Source of the DNA: Brucella gallinifaecis
GTDB taxonomy: Bacteria; Pseudomonadota; Alphaproteobacteria; Rhizobiales; Rhizobiaceae
NCBI RefSeq assembly: GCF_006476605.1
Contig: NZ_ML636809.1
Span: 1-64,000, forward strand
Direction of reading: 5' to 3'
Length of the DNA: 64,000 nucleotides
Part shown: positions 32,864 to 42,627 of the stretch, in pieces
Layout: each line of letters begins with the position of its first letter
How positions within the stretch are numbered: position 1 is the stretch's first letter
The notes under the pieces: generated by a model
The model's database searches: none
What the model was told of the DNA's origin: nothing
The model's input: only the letters and a program-made list of their open reading frames with translations
Translations under genes and position numbers: made by a program

Positions 32864-35696
32864 ATGTCAGCTCCCCTCCCGCGTCGCCGCACGCAGCTTT
32901 TGTGTTCTGCAGCCGTTGGTCTTGCAAGCCCGGTCGTGGCAAACCTGCCCGCGATGGCGCAGCCACAAATCACCTATACCGGCTCGGTGACACCCACACC
33001 ACCGCCCGGGGCGACCGATTGGGACTTCTCTTCCAGTCAGACCCTCGTCGTTGGATTTCAGACTGCGGGCTCACTGAGCATCACAGGCGGTGCCAAAGGC
33101 ACAGGTGATACGGTCCATGTGGGCGATCAGGGCTTCTTTGGCTCCGCTGATCTCTTGGTGGATGGAGCCGGCTCCAGCCTGCAGATCGCCGACCTCCGCA
33201 TTGGCAACGAGAATAACAGCACTGGCACGGTGACGATCAGCAATGGTGGTGGGATCACCCTCAATTCAGTCGATCCGTTTTCTGTTACTGTTGGTAACTA
33301 TTCAAACACCACTGCCGATCTGATTGTTTCCGGCGCTGGATCTTCGCTCACCGCCAATCAACGCATCATCATTGACGGCGACGGCACCGGCCATGTCACA
33401 ATCTCCGGCCAGGGCTCAGCCTGGAATGGGCAGCATGGCATCTGGGTTGGACAATTCGGTAACGGCAGCGTGGACCTTTATGATGGCGGCACCATCAACG
33501 ATAACACACTGGAAATAGCGTACAAAGCCGGAACCACGGGTATCGTCAAATTCGGCGGCGCCGCTGGGGCGCCAGCCAGGGCCGGCGGAGTCCTCAATGT
33601 CGCGACCATTGAATTCAATCGCGATGGCGGCGGCAGCAACGGAGTCCTAAACTTCAACACAACCGATACTGTTGCCGTCCACGCGGACATCAAGGGCGCA
33701 GGGACGATCAACCAGATCGCCGGAACGACGGTCTTCACTGGCAACGGCGATGATTTTACCGGCGTCACCAATATCACCGGGGGCGTGCTGCAGCTTGGCG
33801 ATGGCGGCAACAGTGGCACCCTCGCTGGCAATATCAATACCGGAACCGATGCCGCCCATGCCGGCATGCTGGCTTTTAATCGTGCCGATAATGTCGAATT
33901 TTCAAACCCTGTCTCTGGCGCAGGTGCGGTCCGGCAGATGGGCACAGGCACGACCACGCTCGTGCAGGACAATAATTATGCCGGAGGCACCTGGATCATC
34001 GCAGGGACCTTGTCGGTGGCCTCCGACGCCAAGCGCGACCTTGCAACCGGCGCAGTCACATTGGATGGCGGCACGCTGCACGTGACCGGCAGTGCCGTTG
34101 GCAGCGCCGCGCGCAGTCTCACGCTCGGGAATCACGGCGGTGGCTTTGATATTGCTGAGACTTCCAACACAGTCACAGTGGCGCAAAGCCTGTCGGGAGC
34201 GGGTCAGCTGTGGAAACACGGTCAGGGCACTCTGATGCTTTCGGGCGATAACAGCTTCTCCGGAGGCTTGCATTTTGAATGCCGGTACCGCAAAGGCCGG
34301 CATGACCGATCATGCCTTTGGTTCGGGCATTTTGAATGTCGAGGCTGGGGCAACCGCTGATCTTGATCAATTCAACACTTCAACCGGCGGCCTTGCAGGC
34401 GCGGGCAGCGTGGCGCTCAATGCCGCAACGCTGACGCTTGCGCAAGACAGCAACACCCTGTTCTCCGGCACCATCAATGGCAGCGGTGGCCTTGTCAAGG
34501 ATGGCGAGCAGGCGGTTGTCGGCGGCGCCTTCGCCTATACATTGCAGCAAGGTGGCGCCCAGGACGGCTCACAGGGCGCCAATGACGGCAACTGGTATCT
34601 GGTCTGCCATGCGCCGGATCCGGATACACCGCCTGTCGATCCGACCTGTCAGGACACCAACAGCTGTCCACCACCACCCAGCACACGCTACAGTAACGGT
34701 GCACCGGTGTATGAAGGCTATGGGCAGAACATGATGGCGCTCAACAAGCTGCCAACATTGCAGCAGCGGGTTGGCAATCGCTATTTTGCAGGGACCATCG
34801 CTTCTGATGCCGCTGCGACTTCCGGTGTCGGCGCTGGTGCTGGTGCAGGCGCGGAGCAGCCGGGCATCTGGGCACGCGTTGAAGGCGCGCATAACCGACT
34901 TGAACCCTCCACCTCGACCGCGCGCATGAAACAGGACATCAACACGCTTGAGATGCAGGCCGGTGTCGACGGACAGTTCTATGAGAATGACCAGGGCCGT
35001 CTGCTTGTCGGCATCACCGGCCAATATGGTCATGCCAAAGGCGATGTCTCCTCCATGCATGGCGATGGAACCATCACCACCGATGCATGGAGCTTCGGTG
35101 CCACCGCCACCTGATACGGCAATGACGGGTTCTATCTCGATGGTCAGGGCCAGGTGACATGGTTTGACAATGACCTTGTTTTCTCAACCGCCACTCAGTC
35201 GCTGGCCAATGGCCGCAAGGCGACCGGCCATGCGGTGAGCCTTGAAAGATGCAAGCAGATCCCTCTTGCAGGCAACTGGTCGCTGACCCCGCAGGCGCAG
35301 CTCTCCTGGTCGTCAATCAGTACCAACAGCTTCCGTGATGCGTGGAATGCCCGGATTGGTGTCGATGATGGTGACAGCCTTGTCGGTCGCCTGGGACTTG
35401 CCGCCCAATATGCCACCGCCTGGAAAGATGATCAGGGCCGTGCAAGCCAGGCTTCGCTCTATGGCATTCCCAATCTCTATCAGGAGTTCTTAGGCGGAAC
35501 CACGGACGATCCGTCGGGTGTTGATTTTAACACCGACAATGACCGGACCTGTGGTGGCATTGGTCTGGACGGTACCTATGCCTGGGCCGACAGCAAATAT
35601 GCGCTTTATGGCGAAGGCTCGGTCAATACAGGCCTCACCCACTTTGCCGACAGCTACAGCCCCAGGGCCAATGTTGGCTTCAAGGTGAACTGGTAA
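32864..35696 (+). pseudogene. Autotransporter with beta-strand-repeat passenger, two lesions
   Basis: The start gives a basic leader and signal peptide (PRRRTQLLCSAAVGLASPVV, cleavage after AMA). A passenger of autotransporter-associated beta-strand repeats follows (DLLVDGAGSSLQIADLRIGN, GGVLQLGDGGNSGTLAGNI, FSGGL). A single extra T in CATTTTGAAT (34271-34275) shifts the frame; beyond it NAGTAKAGMTDHAFGSGILN continues. The barrel has a TGA at 35112-35114 where a Trp is expected (ATAT-stop-YGNDGFYLDG) and then runs to the canonical outer-membrane end VGFKVNW. Repairing both bases would give about 940 residues. Recent decay, phase variation or sequencing error are all possible. Brucellaceae autotransporters of this class act in adhesion. 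Confidence 0.8.
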
Positions 35697-35971
35697 CGTC
35701 GCACCTCAATGAAGAAAAAGAGCGGTTACGAACGCCCTTTTTCCATGAGCTGCGGATTTCTCCACAGTGTCAGCTCTGCGCTATTGGCACACTCATGAAC
35801 GCGAAGCCGCCGCAACTGTCGTTTTGTTGTGGTTACCGGTCGTCATCATCCGCTCTCACTCTGATCAGCTTCTGATCAGCTCAAGCAAAGCTTAAGTTTC
35901 ACCGCGAAATCACACGATTGGCGAAAGAAGAAGAAAGCAGCTGATCGTTGCAGCAAGCGGGTTTCAATTCT

Positions 35972-36826
35972 TTAGCTCGCCTTTTTGGCCCCACCCTGCT
36001 TCGCGGGCGTTTTCTTGGCAGCCGGTTTTCGGCCAACCGATTTCTTGTTCCCACCTGCTCCTTCAGCGCTCTTACGCAGCGCTTCCTTGAGATCAATGAC
36101 CTGCGCGGATTTCGCTGGCGCCGGTTTCTTGAACGGTTTGCCTGCAATTTTAGCCTTAATCAGATCGGCCAGCGCCGTATCATAATGGTCATCAAAACCG
36201 GCCGGATCAAAACTGCCCATCTTGGTATCGATAATATGCCTGGCGAGATCGAGCATTTCCTTGTCGAACTTGAAACTGCCAATGTCTGAAAACGCTTCCT
36301 TGGTCGAGCGCACCTCGTAGTCGAAATTCAGCGTGGTCGCGAGAAGCCCCTCACCATATGCGCGGATCAGCAGTTTGCGAGCGCGCCGAAACAACACCGC
36401 CTCGGCAATCGCCCCAACTTTTTGCAGTTGCATCGCCTCGCGTAGCAAGTTGTAGGCTTGCTGATTGTCGTCATTCGGCGCCAGGTAATAAGGCCGGTCA
36501 AGATAAACATCATCAATCGCGTCGCAGGCAATAAAGCACAGCACATTAAGCGTCTTGTCGGTTTCAGGCACAGCCGCAGCGATTTCGTCGTCGTTAAAAC
36601 TGACATAGGTCCCCGAGGCGATCTCATATCCCTTGACCTGATCCTCGCGGTCGACCGGTTTGCCGGTGTCGCTGTCGACAAATTCGCGACTGAGCCGATT
36701 GCCCGTCTTCCGATTGATCAGATGGAAGGAAATCCGGTCCGATGTTGACGCCGCCGTGTAAAGCGCGACCGGACACAGCAGTTCGTCGACCTTGATCTGC
36801 CCCTTCCAGTTTGCGCGCGGTGCCAT
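35972..36826 (-). CDS. ku: Ku protein, non-homologous end joining (copy 2)
   Basis: 284 residues starting MAPRANWKGQIKVDELLCPV. The Ku core has HLINRKTGNRLSREFVDSD and the pattern GYEIASGTYVSFNDDEI; the C-terminal tail is lysine/alanine-rich (SVGRKPAAKKTPAKQGGAK) and may bind DNA. It differs from copy 1 over most of its length (only about a third of positions look alike by eye). Rhizobia often keep several Ku genes with different regulation. It starts 2 bases after the stop of a 40-residue membrane-peptide gene and shares its EcfG promoter. Confidence 0.93.
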   Translation of the reverse strand: MAPRANWKGQIKVDELLCPVALYTAASTSDRISFHLINRKTGNRLSREFVDSDTGKPVDREDQVKGYEIASGTYVSFNDDEIAAAVPETDKTLNVLCFIACDAIDDVYLDRPYYLAPNDDNQQAYNLLREAMQLQKVGAIAEAVLFRRARKLLIRAYGEGLLATTLNFDYEVRSTKEAFSDIGSFKFDKEMLDLARHIIDTKMGSFDPAGFDDHYDTALADLIKAKIAGKPFKKPAPAKSAQVIDLKEALRKSAEGAGGNKKSVGRKPAAKKTPAKQGGAKKAS

Positions 36827-36828
36827 TG

Positions 36829-36951
36829 TTACGCTCCATCCTCGTGCGAACTCGCCCTGCCGATCCTTTTCAAAATTTTCTCAAAGGCAAATCCAAAGCC
36901 CAGCAACAAGGGGAGACCCACCAACACGATCCAGAAAAATAACCATCCCAT
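36829..36951 (-). CDS. 40-residue membrane peptide coupled to Ku copy 2
   Basis: ATG at 36951 after a very strong GGAGGGAGG site. The peptide is a single transmembrane helix (MGWLFFWIVLVGLPLLLGFG) followed by a basic helix (EKILKRIGRASS) and a short acidic end. The stop lies 2 bases before the Ku ATG, so the two are surely cotranscribed and probably coupled. I know of no described membrane peptide in end joining. Possible roles are membrane signalling or simply an unrelated stress peptide. Confidence 0.7.
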   Translation of the reverse strand: MGWLFFWIVLVGLPLLLGFGFAFEKILKRIGRASSHEDGA

Positions 36952-37028
36952 CGATTTTCCTCCCTCCTGCTGTAACCATTTCGATCAGGCAACAGCATTG
37001 ATATGCTGCGCCCGTTTCCATGCTGAAC

Positions 37029-37053
37029 AACCCATCCTGTTGAAAATGGTTCC
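37029..37053 (-). promoter_or_regulatory. EcfG-type promoter of the membrane peptide-Ku unit
   Basis: Minus strand GGAAC, 16-base spacer, GGTT, 78 bases before the peptide ATG. Confidence 0.6.
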
Positions 37054-37339
37054 CTGTCGCTGCAAACCATTCAACGCCCCTCTATTGCGGATATCGACTG
37101 CGGATCAAGATGCCCACCGACAGTCGACATCTCTCTGCCGCAGACACCATTGAACCCGGTGTCGCGGAAACCATGTCTTTTTAGAGAGTTCCCCTATTGC
37201 AGTTGGCGCCACCCTGCGCGCTTTTCACATTCTGCATCAACCCAATCTCGGGATGTCTCCATCGTAGTCGATCGTTCTTCTCAACAAGCCTGCGAGCGGC
37301 GTCAAGCATTTCACCTATCTCCGCGCGAAACAATGCAAG

Positions 37340-37364
37340 GGAACCAAGGCGTTCGCTGTTCGTT
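37340..37364 (+). promoter_or_regulatory. EcfG-type promoter of the 37396 gene and HWE kinase
   Basis: GGAAC, 16-base spacer, CGTT: full consensus, 32 bases before the ATG. Confidence 0.75.
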
Positions 37365-37395
37365 ATGAGAAAATTCGCGGTGCATGGAGGCTTTG

Positions 37396-37659
37396 ATGAG
37401 AAACGTCGACAGGAAAGATCGTTTGATCCTGGCACTCGCAGCGCTGCTGCGGGCTGAGCGCGAAACCCGTGGCGCCCTGGAATCAGCCCTTCAAAACGAA
37501 ACTGTGAGCATCGAGTCACTGCGCGCCATCCTCTCCGATCCGGTCCCGGTGATCACGGAAGACGACATCTCATTTGCCGAGGATTTCGCCCGCTCAAGAC
37601 ATCTTCCACCGTTTCACCTTACGAACAACCCTCTCAGCGCAGCGAAGCGAACGTCCTGA
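37396..37659 (+). CDS. 87-residue hypothetical protein
   Basis: ATG at 37396 after GGAGGCTTTG. The N-terminal half is a charged helix (RNVDRKDRLILALAALLRAE then RETRGALESAL) and the rest is acidic. No family recognised. It lies between an EcfG promoter and the HWE kinase gene (124-base gap), so it could be a small partner of the kinase. Confidence 0.6.
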   Translation: MRNVDRKDRLILALAALLRAERETRGALESALQNETVSIESLRAILSDPVPVITEDDISFAEDFARSRHLPPFHLTNNPLSAAKRTS

Positions 37660-37783
37660 CGGTCAAGCCTATCCCTCTTTGCTTTCCAACGGGCGGAAAC
37701 ACTGTTGTCGTTTTCTGAAAAAACGCTAATCTTCCGTCATCTCCTGTTTGAGATTGTTTTGGAATTTCTCGCCGGAGCGGACT

Positions 37784-39655
37784 GTGAGCGATAACAAATT
37801 TATGCAGGATCGAGTTGCACCATTGATCTCCACCACGCATGCGGCAAGCGCAACTGCTCCCAACGCATTGGCGGACATCCCTGACTGTCGTCGCCTGCTT
37901 GGGACAATGGACTGGCCCACAAGTCCCCTTGGCCCGATGGATAGCTGGCCGCCTGCCCTGCGTTGCGCATTGGATCTCGCCCTTCCCTCCGACGCGCAGA
38001 TTGTCATTTTCTGGGGTCCCCAGTTTATCGCGCTTTATAATGATGCCTATCGTCCAACCATCGGTCACAAACATCCCGCAGCCTTCGGTCGACCGGCCCA
38101 GGAGAACTGGTCGGAATTGTGGGATGATCTGAAACCATTGCTTGAAACCGTGCTTGAAACAGGTCAGACCGTTTCCGCGCAGAACCGCCCTTTTCGCATC
38201 GAGCGCTTCGGCTATCCCGAAACCGTTTATTTCGATATTTCCTATTCTCCGATCAGCGTTTCTGACAATGGTGCCTTGGGCGTGCTTTGCATCGTCAATG
38301 AAACCACATCGCGCGTCATCGCGCAGCGCAAGCTCACCGAAAACCAGCAGCGACTGGAGCTCCTCTTCTCTCAAACGGATGCCGGAATAGCCCTGAGCGA
38401 GCGCACGGGCAGGCTGATTAAGGTCAATCCTCGGCTCTGCGCGCTTTCCAGCCATCGTGAGGAAATCCTGCTGGCTGGCGGGCTGGATGCCGTGCTTGAA
38501 CCCGCTGATCGGGAAGCTTACCGGACTTCACTCAAAGCGCTGTTCACCAACGGAGAAAGCTTTCTTCATCGATTCAGCCTGCTCGGCGCCAATGGTCGCC
38601 ACACGCCTGTCAGTTGTGCGGCAAGCCCGGTGCGCAACGACACCGGCCTTATAACCCATGCTGTCTGGACGATTATCGACATCACGGAACAATTGCGCGC
38701 GCAGGAACTGGAAAGTCAGCTGGCGGCAATCGTTTCTTCTTCCCATGACGCAATTCTGAGCACTGATCTCGAAATGCGCATTCTGAGCTGGAATCACGGC
38801 GCGGAACGTCTTTATGGCTACAGCACTGACGAGGCTATCGGGCGCAAAGTCACTATGCTGCTCCCATCCGACAGGATGACCGAAGAGGTAGAGATCATTG
38901 AAAAAATCTCGCGCGGTCTCGCCGTCGCACCCCATGAAACAGTGCGGCTGCACAAGAACGGCGCGCGACTGGATGTTCAGTTGACGGTATCGCCGGTCCG
39001 GGATGGCAATGGACGCATCATTGGTGCGTCCAAAAGCGCCCATGATATCAGCGACCGAAAAAAGTCCGAACAGTTGCAGCAGGCAATTCTGGGCGAGATG
39101 AAGCATCGTATCAAGAATGTCCTGGCCACCGTCCAGGCTTTGGCACGCCAGACCTTTCGCAATCCCAGTCATAAAAGCGCCTATCAAACCTTTGAAGCCC
39201 GACTAGGCGCCATGGCCCGAACCCACGATCTTCTCACCGCCGATGTCTGGCAGGCGGCAGAACTCGACAAACTGGTGGAGGAGGCGCTGTTACCATTCGG
39301 TCTTTCCAATTTTGCGATCAATGGTCCGAAGATCGACGTTTCTTCACGCGCTGCCATGGCCTTTTCTCTCGGCCTGCATGAATTGGCGACCAATGCGTCG
39401 AAATATGGTGCGCTTTCAGTGCCGGGTGGCTCTGTCGACGTCACCTGGGCCTGCGATCCAGCATCGCAGCAACTCAATTTTGTCTGGAGAGAAAAAGACG
39501 GTCCCAGCGTCTCCGCTCCCAAAAGCAGAGGCTTTGGCAGCAAACTCATCGAGGGCGTCCTCGCAGGAGAAATCAGTGGTAACGTTGAGCTGAATTTTCA
39601 CCCCGACGGCTTGCACTGTCAGCTGAGCACCAAGATCGCTCATCTCACGCAATAA
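37784..39655 (+). CDS. HWE-family sensor histidine kinase with PAS/GAF-type input domains
   Basis: GTG start at 37784 after GGAGCGGACT, 623 residues. Input: an N-terminal PAS-like region (WPPALRCALDLALPSDAQIV), then two PAS domains at about 195-305 and 330-440 (ILSTDLEMRILSWNHGAERL). The kinase core has the phosphoacceptor in GEMKHRIKNVLATVQALARQ, the N-box HELATNASKYGALS, the W-x-E motif VWREKDGP and a late glycine box GFGSKLIEG. HWE kinases feed the PhyR/NepR/EcfG general stress switch in alphaproteobacteria. No cognate receiver is adjacent. No membrane helices, so cytoplasmic. Confidence 0.9.
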   Translation: MSDNKFMQDRVAPLISTTHAASATAPNALADIPDCRRLLGTMDWPTSPLGPMDSWPPALRCALDLALPSDAQIVIFWGPQFIALYNDAYRPTIGHKHPAAFGRPAQENWSELWDDLKPLLETVLETGQTVSAQNRPFRIERFGYPETVYFDISYSPISVSDNGALGVLCIVNETTSRVIAQRKLTENQQRLELLFSQTDAGIALSERTGRLIKVNPRLCALSSHREEILLAGGLDAVLEPADREAYRTSLKALFTNGESFLHRFSLLGANGRHTPVSCAASPVRNDTGLITHAVWTIIDITEQLRAQELESQLAAIVSSSHDAILSTDLEMRILSWNHGAERLYGYSTDEAIGRKVTMLLPSDRMTEEVEIIEKISRGLAVAPHETVRLHKNGARLDVQLTVSPVRDGNGRIIGASKSAHDISDRKKSEQLQQAILGEMKHRIKNVLATVQALARQTFRNPSHKSAYQTFEARLGAMARTHDLLTADVWQAAELDKLVEEALLPFGLSNFAINGPKIDVSSRAAMAFSLGLHELATNASKYGALSVPGGSVDVTWACDPASQQLNFVWREKDGPSVSAPKSRGFGSKLIEGVLAGEISGNVELNFHPDGLHCQLSTKIAHLTQ

Positions 39656-39829
39656 ACCTAAACGCCCAATTTGGAATCTTCGGCCGCGCGTTCAGCTGCT
39701 TATCTGCCGATAGCCGCATCTCGCCTCGACCGCCAAAGCGTTAGGCGCGCTGACGACGACCGCACCGCATCATCCGCAAGGCCCACCTCCGGGCCTCCGA
39801 TATTTCTTCAGAAATTTAACCCGAGGCAT

Positions 39830-39854
39830 GAAACAAAGCTGCCTCCTGGAGGTT
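39830..39854 (+). promoter_or_regulatory. EcfG-type promoter (variant) of the intact DUF892 gene
   Basis: GAAAC, 16-base spacer, GGTT, 65 bases before the ATG at 39919. Confidence 0.5.
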
Positions 39855-39918
39855 CGGTCAATATGCGCATGCAACAGGCATCGCTTAACCACGCGCAATT
39901 TAATGGAGGAGCCGGAAA

Positions 39919-40422
39919 ATGGCCAAAGCAAAGCAACGTAATCTTGATGATCTGTTTTATGACACTTTGAAAGATATCTACTATGCCGAACGCAAGATCC
40001 TCAAAGCGCTTCCAAAAATGGCGCGCGCCGCAAATGATGACAAGCTGAAAGCGGCGTTCGAAACCCACCGGGAACAAACTGAAACCCATGTCGAGCGCCT
40101 GCAGCAATGTTTCGAACTGCTCGGCAAGCGCGCGCAGGGCAAAACCTGTGACGCCATCGAAGGCATCATCGCGGAAGGCGAAGAAATCATGGAGGAGTTT
40201 TCCGACAGCCCAGCGCTTGACGCGGGTTTGATCTCGGCTGCCCAGGCGGTCGAGCATTACGAGATCACCCGTTATGGCACACTCAAACGCTGGGCTGAAA
40301 CCCTGGGCCATAAGGATGTCGCCAAGCTTCTCGATGCAACCTTGCAGGAAGAAGGTCAGACGGACAAGGATCTGTCCTCGCTCGCCGAAACTTCGGCAAA
40401 CGTCACCGCTCAGGCCGCCTGA
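39919..40422 (+). CDS. DUF892 (YciE/YciF-like) ferritin-like protein
   Basis: 167 residues after a GGAGGAG site. Four-helix bundle with carboxylate/histidine metal-ligand positions (YYAERKILKALPKMA, HREQTETHVERLQQ, EGEEIMEEF, AVEHYEITRYGTLKRWAET). YciE/YciF relatives are stress-induced and bind iron in the ferritin fold. This is the only full-length copy of this subtype here; two decayed relatives are at 3040 and 25234, and a divergent member is at 59186. Confidence 0.9.
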   Translation: MAKAKQRNLDDLFYDTLKDIYYAERKILKALPKMARAANDDKLKAAFETHREQTETHVERLQQCFELLGKRAQGKTCDAIEGIIAEGEEIMEEFSDSPALDAGLISAAQAVEHYEITRYGTLKRWAETLGHKDVAKLLDATLQEEGQTDKDLSSLAETSANVTAQAA

Positions 40423-40448
40423 CCTCATCAGGCTGATTCTAAATGCTT

Positions 40449-40472
40449 GCCCGGGCGCGAGAGCGTCCGGGC
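40449..40472 (+). terminator. Strong hairpin after the DUF892 gene
   Basis: GCCCGGGCGC, loop GAGA, GCGTCCGGGC: ten pairs with one G-T. No T-run follows, so it may be a processing or weak termination hairpin. Confidence 0.5.
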
Positions 40473-40597
40473 CGACCAAGATCACCCGATCAGCGCGTTG
40501 CTAATCCCGGAAATTGCTCGCGCTCCTCGCACGCAAACGGACCAGGAAAGCAGACCAAAAGAGATTGACCGACGCATATTTTTCAAAGGAAGGCGCA

Positions 40598-41209
40598 ATG
40601 GCTTGTGTGAGTGGACTTTTTGACAGCTTTGATGAAGCCTATGATGCGATGTCAGCCTTACGGGAAGCCGGAATAGAAGCAGAGCATGTGAGCCTAATCA
40701 CCAACAATGTGGTCTTGCAGGGAGTCCAGCAAGCCAGGATTTGCGGGGCCCCGCAATCGGTTGAATGCCTGAACGATGCCGCAGCGCAACCGTCCCCGCA
40801 CGACAGTCACACCCTTGACGCCTTGGGGATCATCTCGCTGCCGGGAATCGGTGAGGTGGCTGTGATTGGTTGGGTCACCGCCTCTCTTGTTGGCGTGGCG
40901 GGATCCGCGCGCAATGCTTCCGAACTCACAAGCATCGTTAACACCCTGCCACAACATGACATTTCCGAACGCATGGCTGATACATACAGCGAAGCACTGC
41001 GTCGCGGCAGTACGCTGTTGCTCACGCGTTGTGATGAAGCGGAGGTCAATAAGGTGGAAGCACTGCTCGATGAATGGGGCAGTGTGAAGATCGACGAGCG
41101 CCGCGATCTCTATGTGGCGGAGGGTTGGATAGCATTTGATCGTACAATGCCGCCTTTGACCTTTGAAGAGATCGAAAGGGATCGCCGTGCCAGAGGGCTC
41201 GAACGATGA
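40598..41209 (+). CDS. General stress protein 17M-like (YflT type), paralogue 1
   Basis: ATG at 40598 after AAGGAAGG; 203 residues. The N-terminal ferredoxin-like domain reads CVSGLFDSFDEAYDAMSALR EAGIE. A glycine-poor middle hydrophobic hairpin follows (GIISLPGIGEVAVIGWVTAS), then a second domain (DTYSEALRRGSTLLLTRCDE) and the tail TFEEIERDRRARGLER. The protein at 51071 has the same plan but a long glycine-rich central hairpin. Function unknown; family members respond to stress. It overlaps the next gene by 4 bases. Confidence 0.75.
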   Translation: MACVSGLFDSFDEAYDAMSALREAGIEAEHVSLITNNVVLQGVQQARICGAPQSVECLNDAAAQPSPHDSHTLDALGIISLPGIGEVAVIGWVTASLVGVAGSARNASELTSIVNTLPQHDISERMADTYSEALRRGSTLLLTRCDEAEVNKVEALLDEWGSVKIDERRDLYVAEGWIAFDRTMPPLTFEEIERDRRARGLER

Positions 41210-41421
41210 AAAAGATTGACCCGATCAAGGCACGTCAAGGGTCTAAAGGCCGTCCGGTGCTGCTCGTTCTTGTGATGAGCCTTGTTCTCGCTCTCCTTGT
41301 CTGGGCTGCGTTCGAATTCTACGGGCAGATGCGTCCCGGACGTGGCTTTATGGACGATGACGCCAAGCTGCCGGCTTCCTCTCCTTCGCAAACGCCGCCC
41401 TCGGCCACCGGCCGTCAATAA
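41206..41421 (+). CDS. 71-residue single-pass membrane protein
   Basis: The start ATGA overlaps the stop of the 17M-like gene. A basic start (MKKIDPIKARQGSKGRP), one helix (VLLVLVMSLVLALLVWAAFE) and a polar proline/serine tail. Coupled translation suggests a partner role with the upstream protein, whose hydrophobic middle may touch the membrane. No family recognised. Confidence 0.65.
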   Translation: MKKIDPIKARQGSKGRPVLLVLVMSLVLALLVWAAFEFYGQMRPGRGFMDDDAKLPASSPSQTPPSATGRQ

Positions 41422-41791
41422 GCCCGCTATTCTGTGATGCCTGTCCTTGTTTGCCAAGGTTTCCCGTCGCCTTAGCGACGCAGATCCTCATTCCGCCTAT
41501 GCTCCCGCGATGTCCCGTCAATATTGACGCGGCGGCTGATGTCGGCCGCGCCGAACCGGACCAGCCAGATGCTCCAACGGCTTGCCTTCTTTGCACGGCA
41601 CGCTTGGAGGCTAGCCGTCTTGCCAGCATGTCAGACACATCGATCACCGGCTGCTGTCCAAACTCGCGGAAAGCCAATCGTGAACGATGTTACAACGGCA
41701 ATTTCGGAACATCCAGTGTTTCGCAGGGTTAGACCCTCGTCACGCGCGACAAAACATCATCCTACAACATGAAATTGGGAAGGAAAAAACA
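41422..41791. other. Intergenic stretch with an EcfG promoter
   Basis: Apart from the promoter at 41706-41730, the frames here show no ribosome site and no family likeness. Confidence 0.45.
41706..41730 (+). promoter_or_regulatory. EcfG-type promoter of the repeat stress protein
   Basis: GGAAC, 16-base spacer, GGTT, 62 bases before the ATG at 41792. Confidence 0.6.
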
Positions 41792-41977
41792 ATGGCACAG
41801 AATCATAGCCAGGGCGGCAGCCACGAACAGCACGTCAAGGCCGGCCAGCAGAGCCACAAAAACACCGGCAAGCAGGCCAGCAACCGTGACGATAATAAAG
41901 AGAACCCATCGTCCTCGCGTGGCGGCACACATGAGCAGCATGTGAAGGCCGGGCAACAAAGCCATAAAAATTCATAG
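41792..41977 (+). CDS. GsiB/KGG-like hydrophilic repeat stress protein
   Basis: 61 residues after AAGGAAAAAAC. Two copies of the repeat GG(S/T)HEQHVKAGQQSHKN flank a charged linker. Short His/Gln/Lys-rich glycine repeats are typical of GsiB/KGG-type general stress proteins, small hydrophilins thought to protect under desiccation. The leader of the next gene holds a perfect hairpin (41986-42003). Confidence 0.75.
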   Translation: MAQNHSQGGSHEQHVKAGQQSHKNTGKQASNRDDNKENPSSSRGGTHEQHVKAGQQSHKNS

Positions 41978-41985
41978 ACTCGAAA

Positions 41986-42003
41986 GGGCAGCTTCGGCTG
42001 CCC
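41986..42003 (+). terminator. Hairpin with TTCG tetraloop
   Basis: GGGCAGC, TTCG, GCTGCCC between the repeat protein and the ECF sigma gene. No T-run; it may attenuate readthrough into the sigma gene. Confidence 0.5.
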
Positions 42004-42034
42004 GCACCGGGCTGTGCCCGGAAAGGCTGGAGCA

Positions 42035-42553
42035 ATGTCTTGCAGAACCCCCGAAAAGAGCACAACCGACTGTGTGCTTGAACCCGACCAACTCGTTGCC
42101 ATGATCCCCGCATTGAGGGCATTCGCGCGCAAATTCTACAATCAAAGAGAAGACGTCGACGATCTCGTTCAGGAAACGCTCGTCAAGGCGATCGCCAACC
42201 GCGCGAAATACGTACCCTATGCGCCGCTCAAATCATGGTTGTTTACCATCATGCGCAATACATTCTGTACCCGTATTCGGATCCAAACCCGCGAAGCGCC
42301 CGGGATCCTGGATTGTGTTTCCCAGGATATGGTGGTCAAAGCGTCCCAGGAATACGCGCTCGAAGCGCATGAGGTTCAACTGGCGCTTGAAACCTTGCCG
42401 GTTAAATATAAACGGGTGCTTGCCCTGGTGGTCTTTGAAGGCAAGTCCTATCAACGGGCAGCCGAACTCTGTGACTGCTCGGTCGGTACCGTGAAAAGCC
42501 GCCTGCATCGTGCCCGCTACAAACTTCACACGATCGTCGACGGTCACCGCTAA
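42035..42553 (+). CDS. ECF sigma factor (EcfG/ECF15-like), copy 1
   Basis: I take ATG 42035 after CTGGAGCA (172 residues). Region 2: AFARKFYNQREDVDDLVQET and LKSWLFTIMRNTFCTRIR; region 4: RVLALVVFEGKSYQRAAELC then SVGTVKSRLHRARYKL. The style matches general stress sigma paralogues of Rhizobiales. No anti-sigma NepR gene is adjacent, so regulation would come from elsewhere. It may have promoter specificity for the EcfG sites in this island, which is an inference. Confidence 0.88.
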   Translation: MSCRTPEKSTTDCVLEPDQLVAMIPALRAFARKFYNQREDVDDLVQETLVKAIANRAKYVPYAPLKSWLFTIMRNTFCTRIRIQTREAPGILDCVSQDMVVKASQEYALEAHEVQLALETLPVKYKRVLALVVFEGKSYQRAAELCDCSVGTVKSRLHRARYKLHTIVDGHR

Positions 42554-42627
42554 AAAACATCCACCGAGTAAAATCTGTTCACGCGCATGACTTGTAATTT
42601 TCATCCAATCATGGCGAACTCGCTGTA

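Larger units (their letters stand above)
36952..37395. other. Intergenic region with two divergent stress promoters
   Basis: Apart from the promoters at 37029-37053 and 37340-37364, no gene with a ribosome site is seen. Confidence 0.5.
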
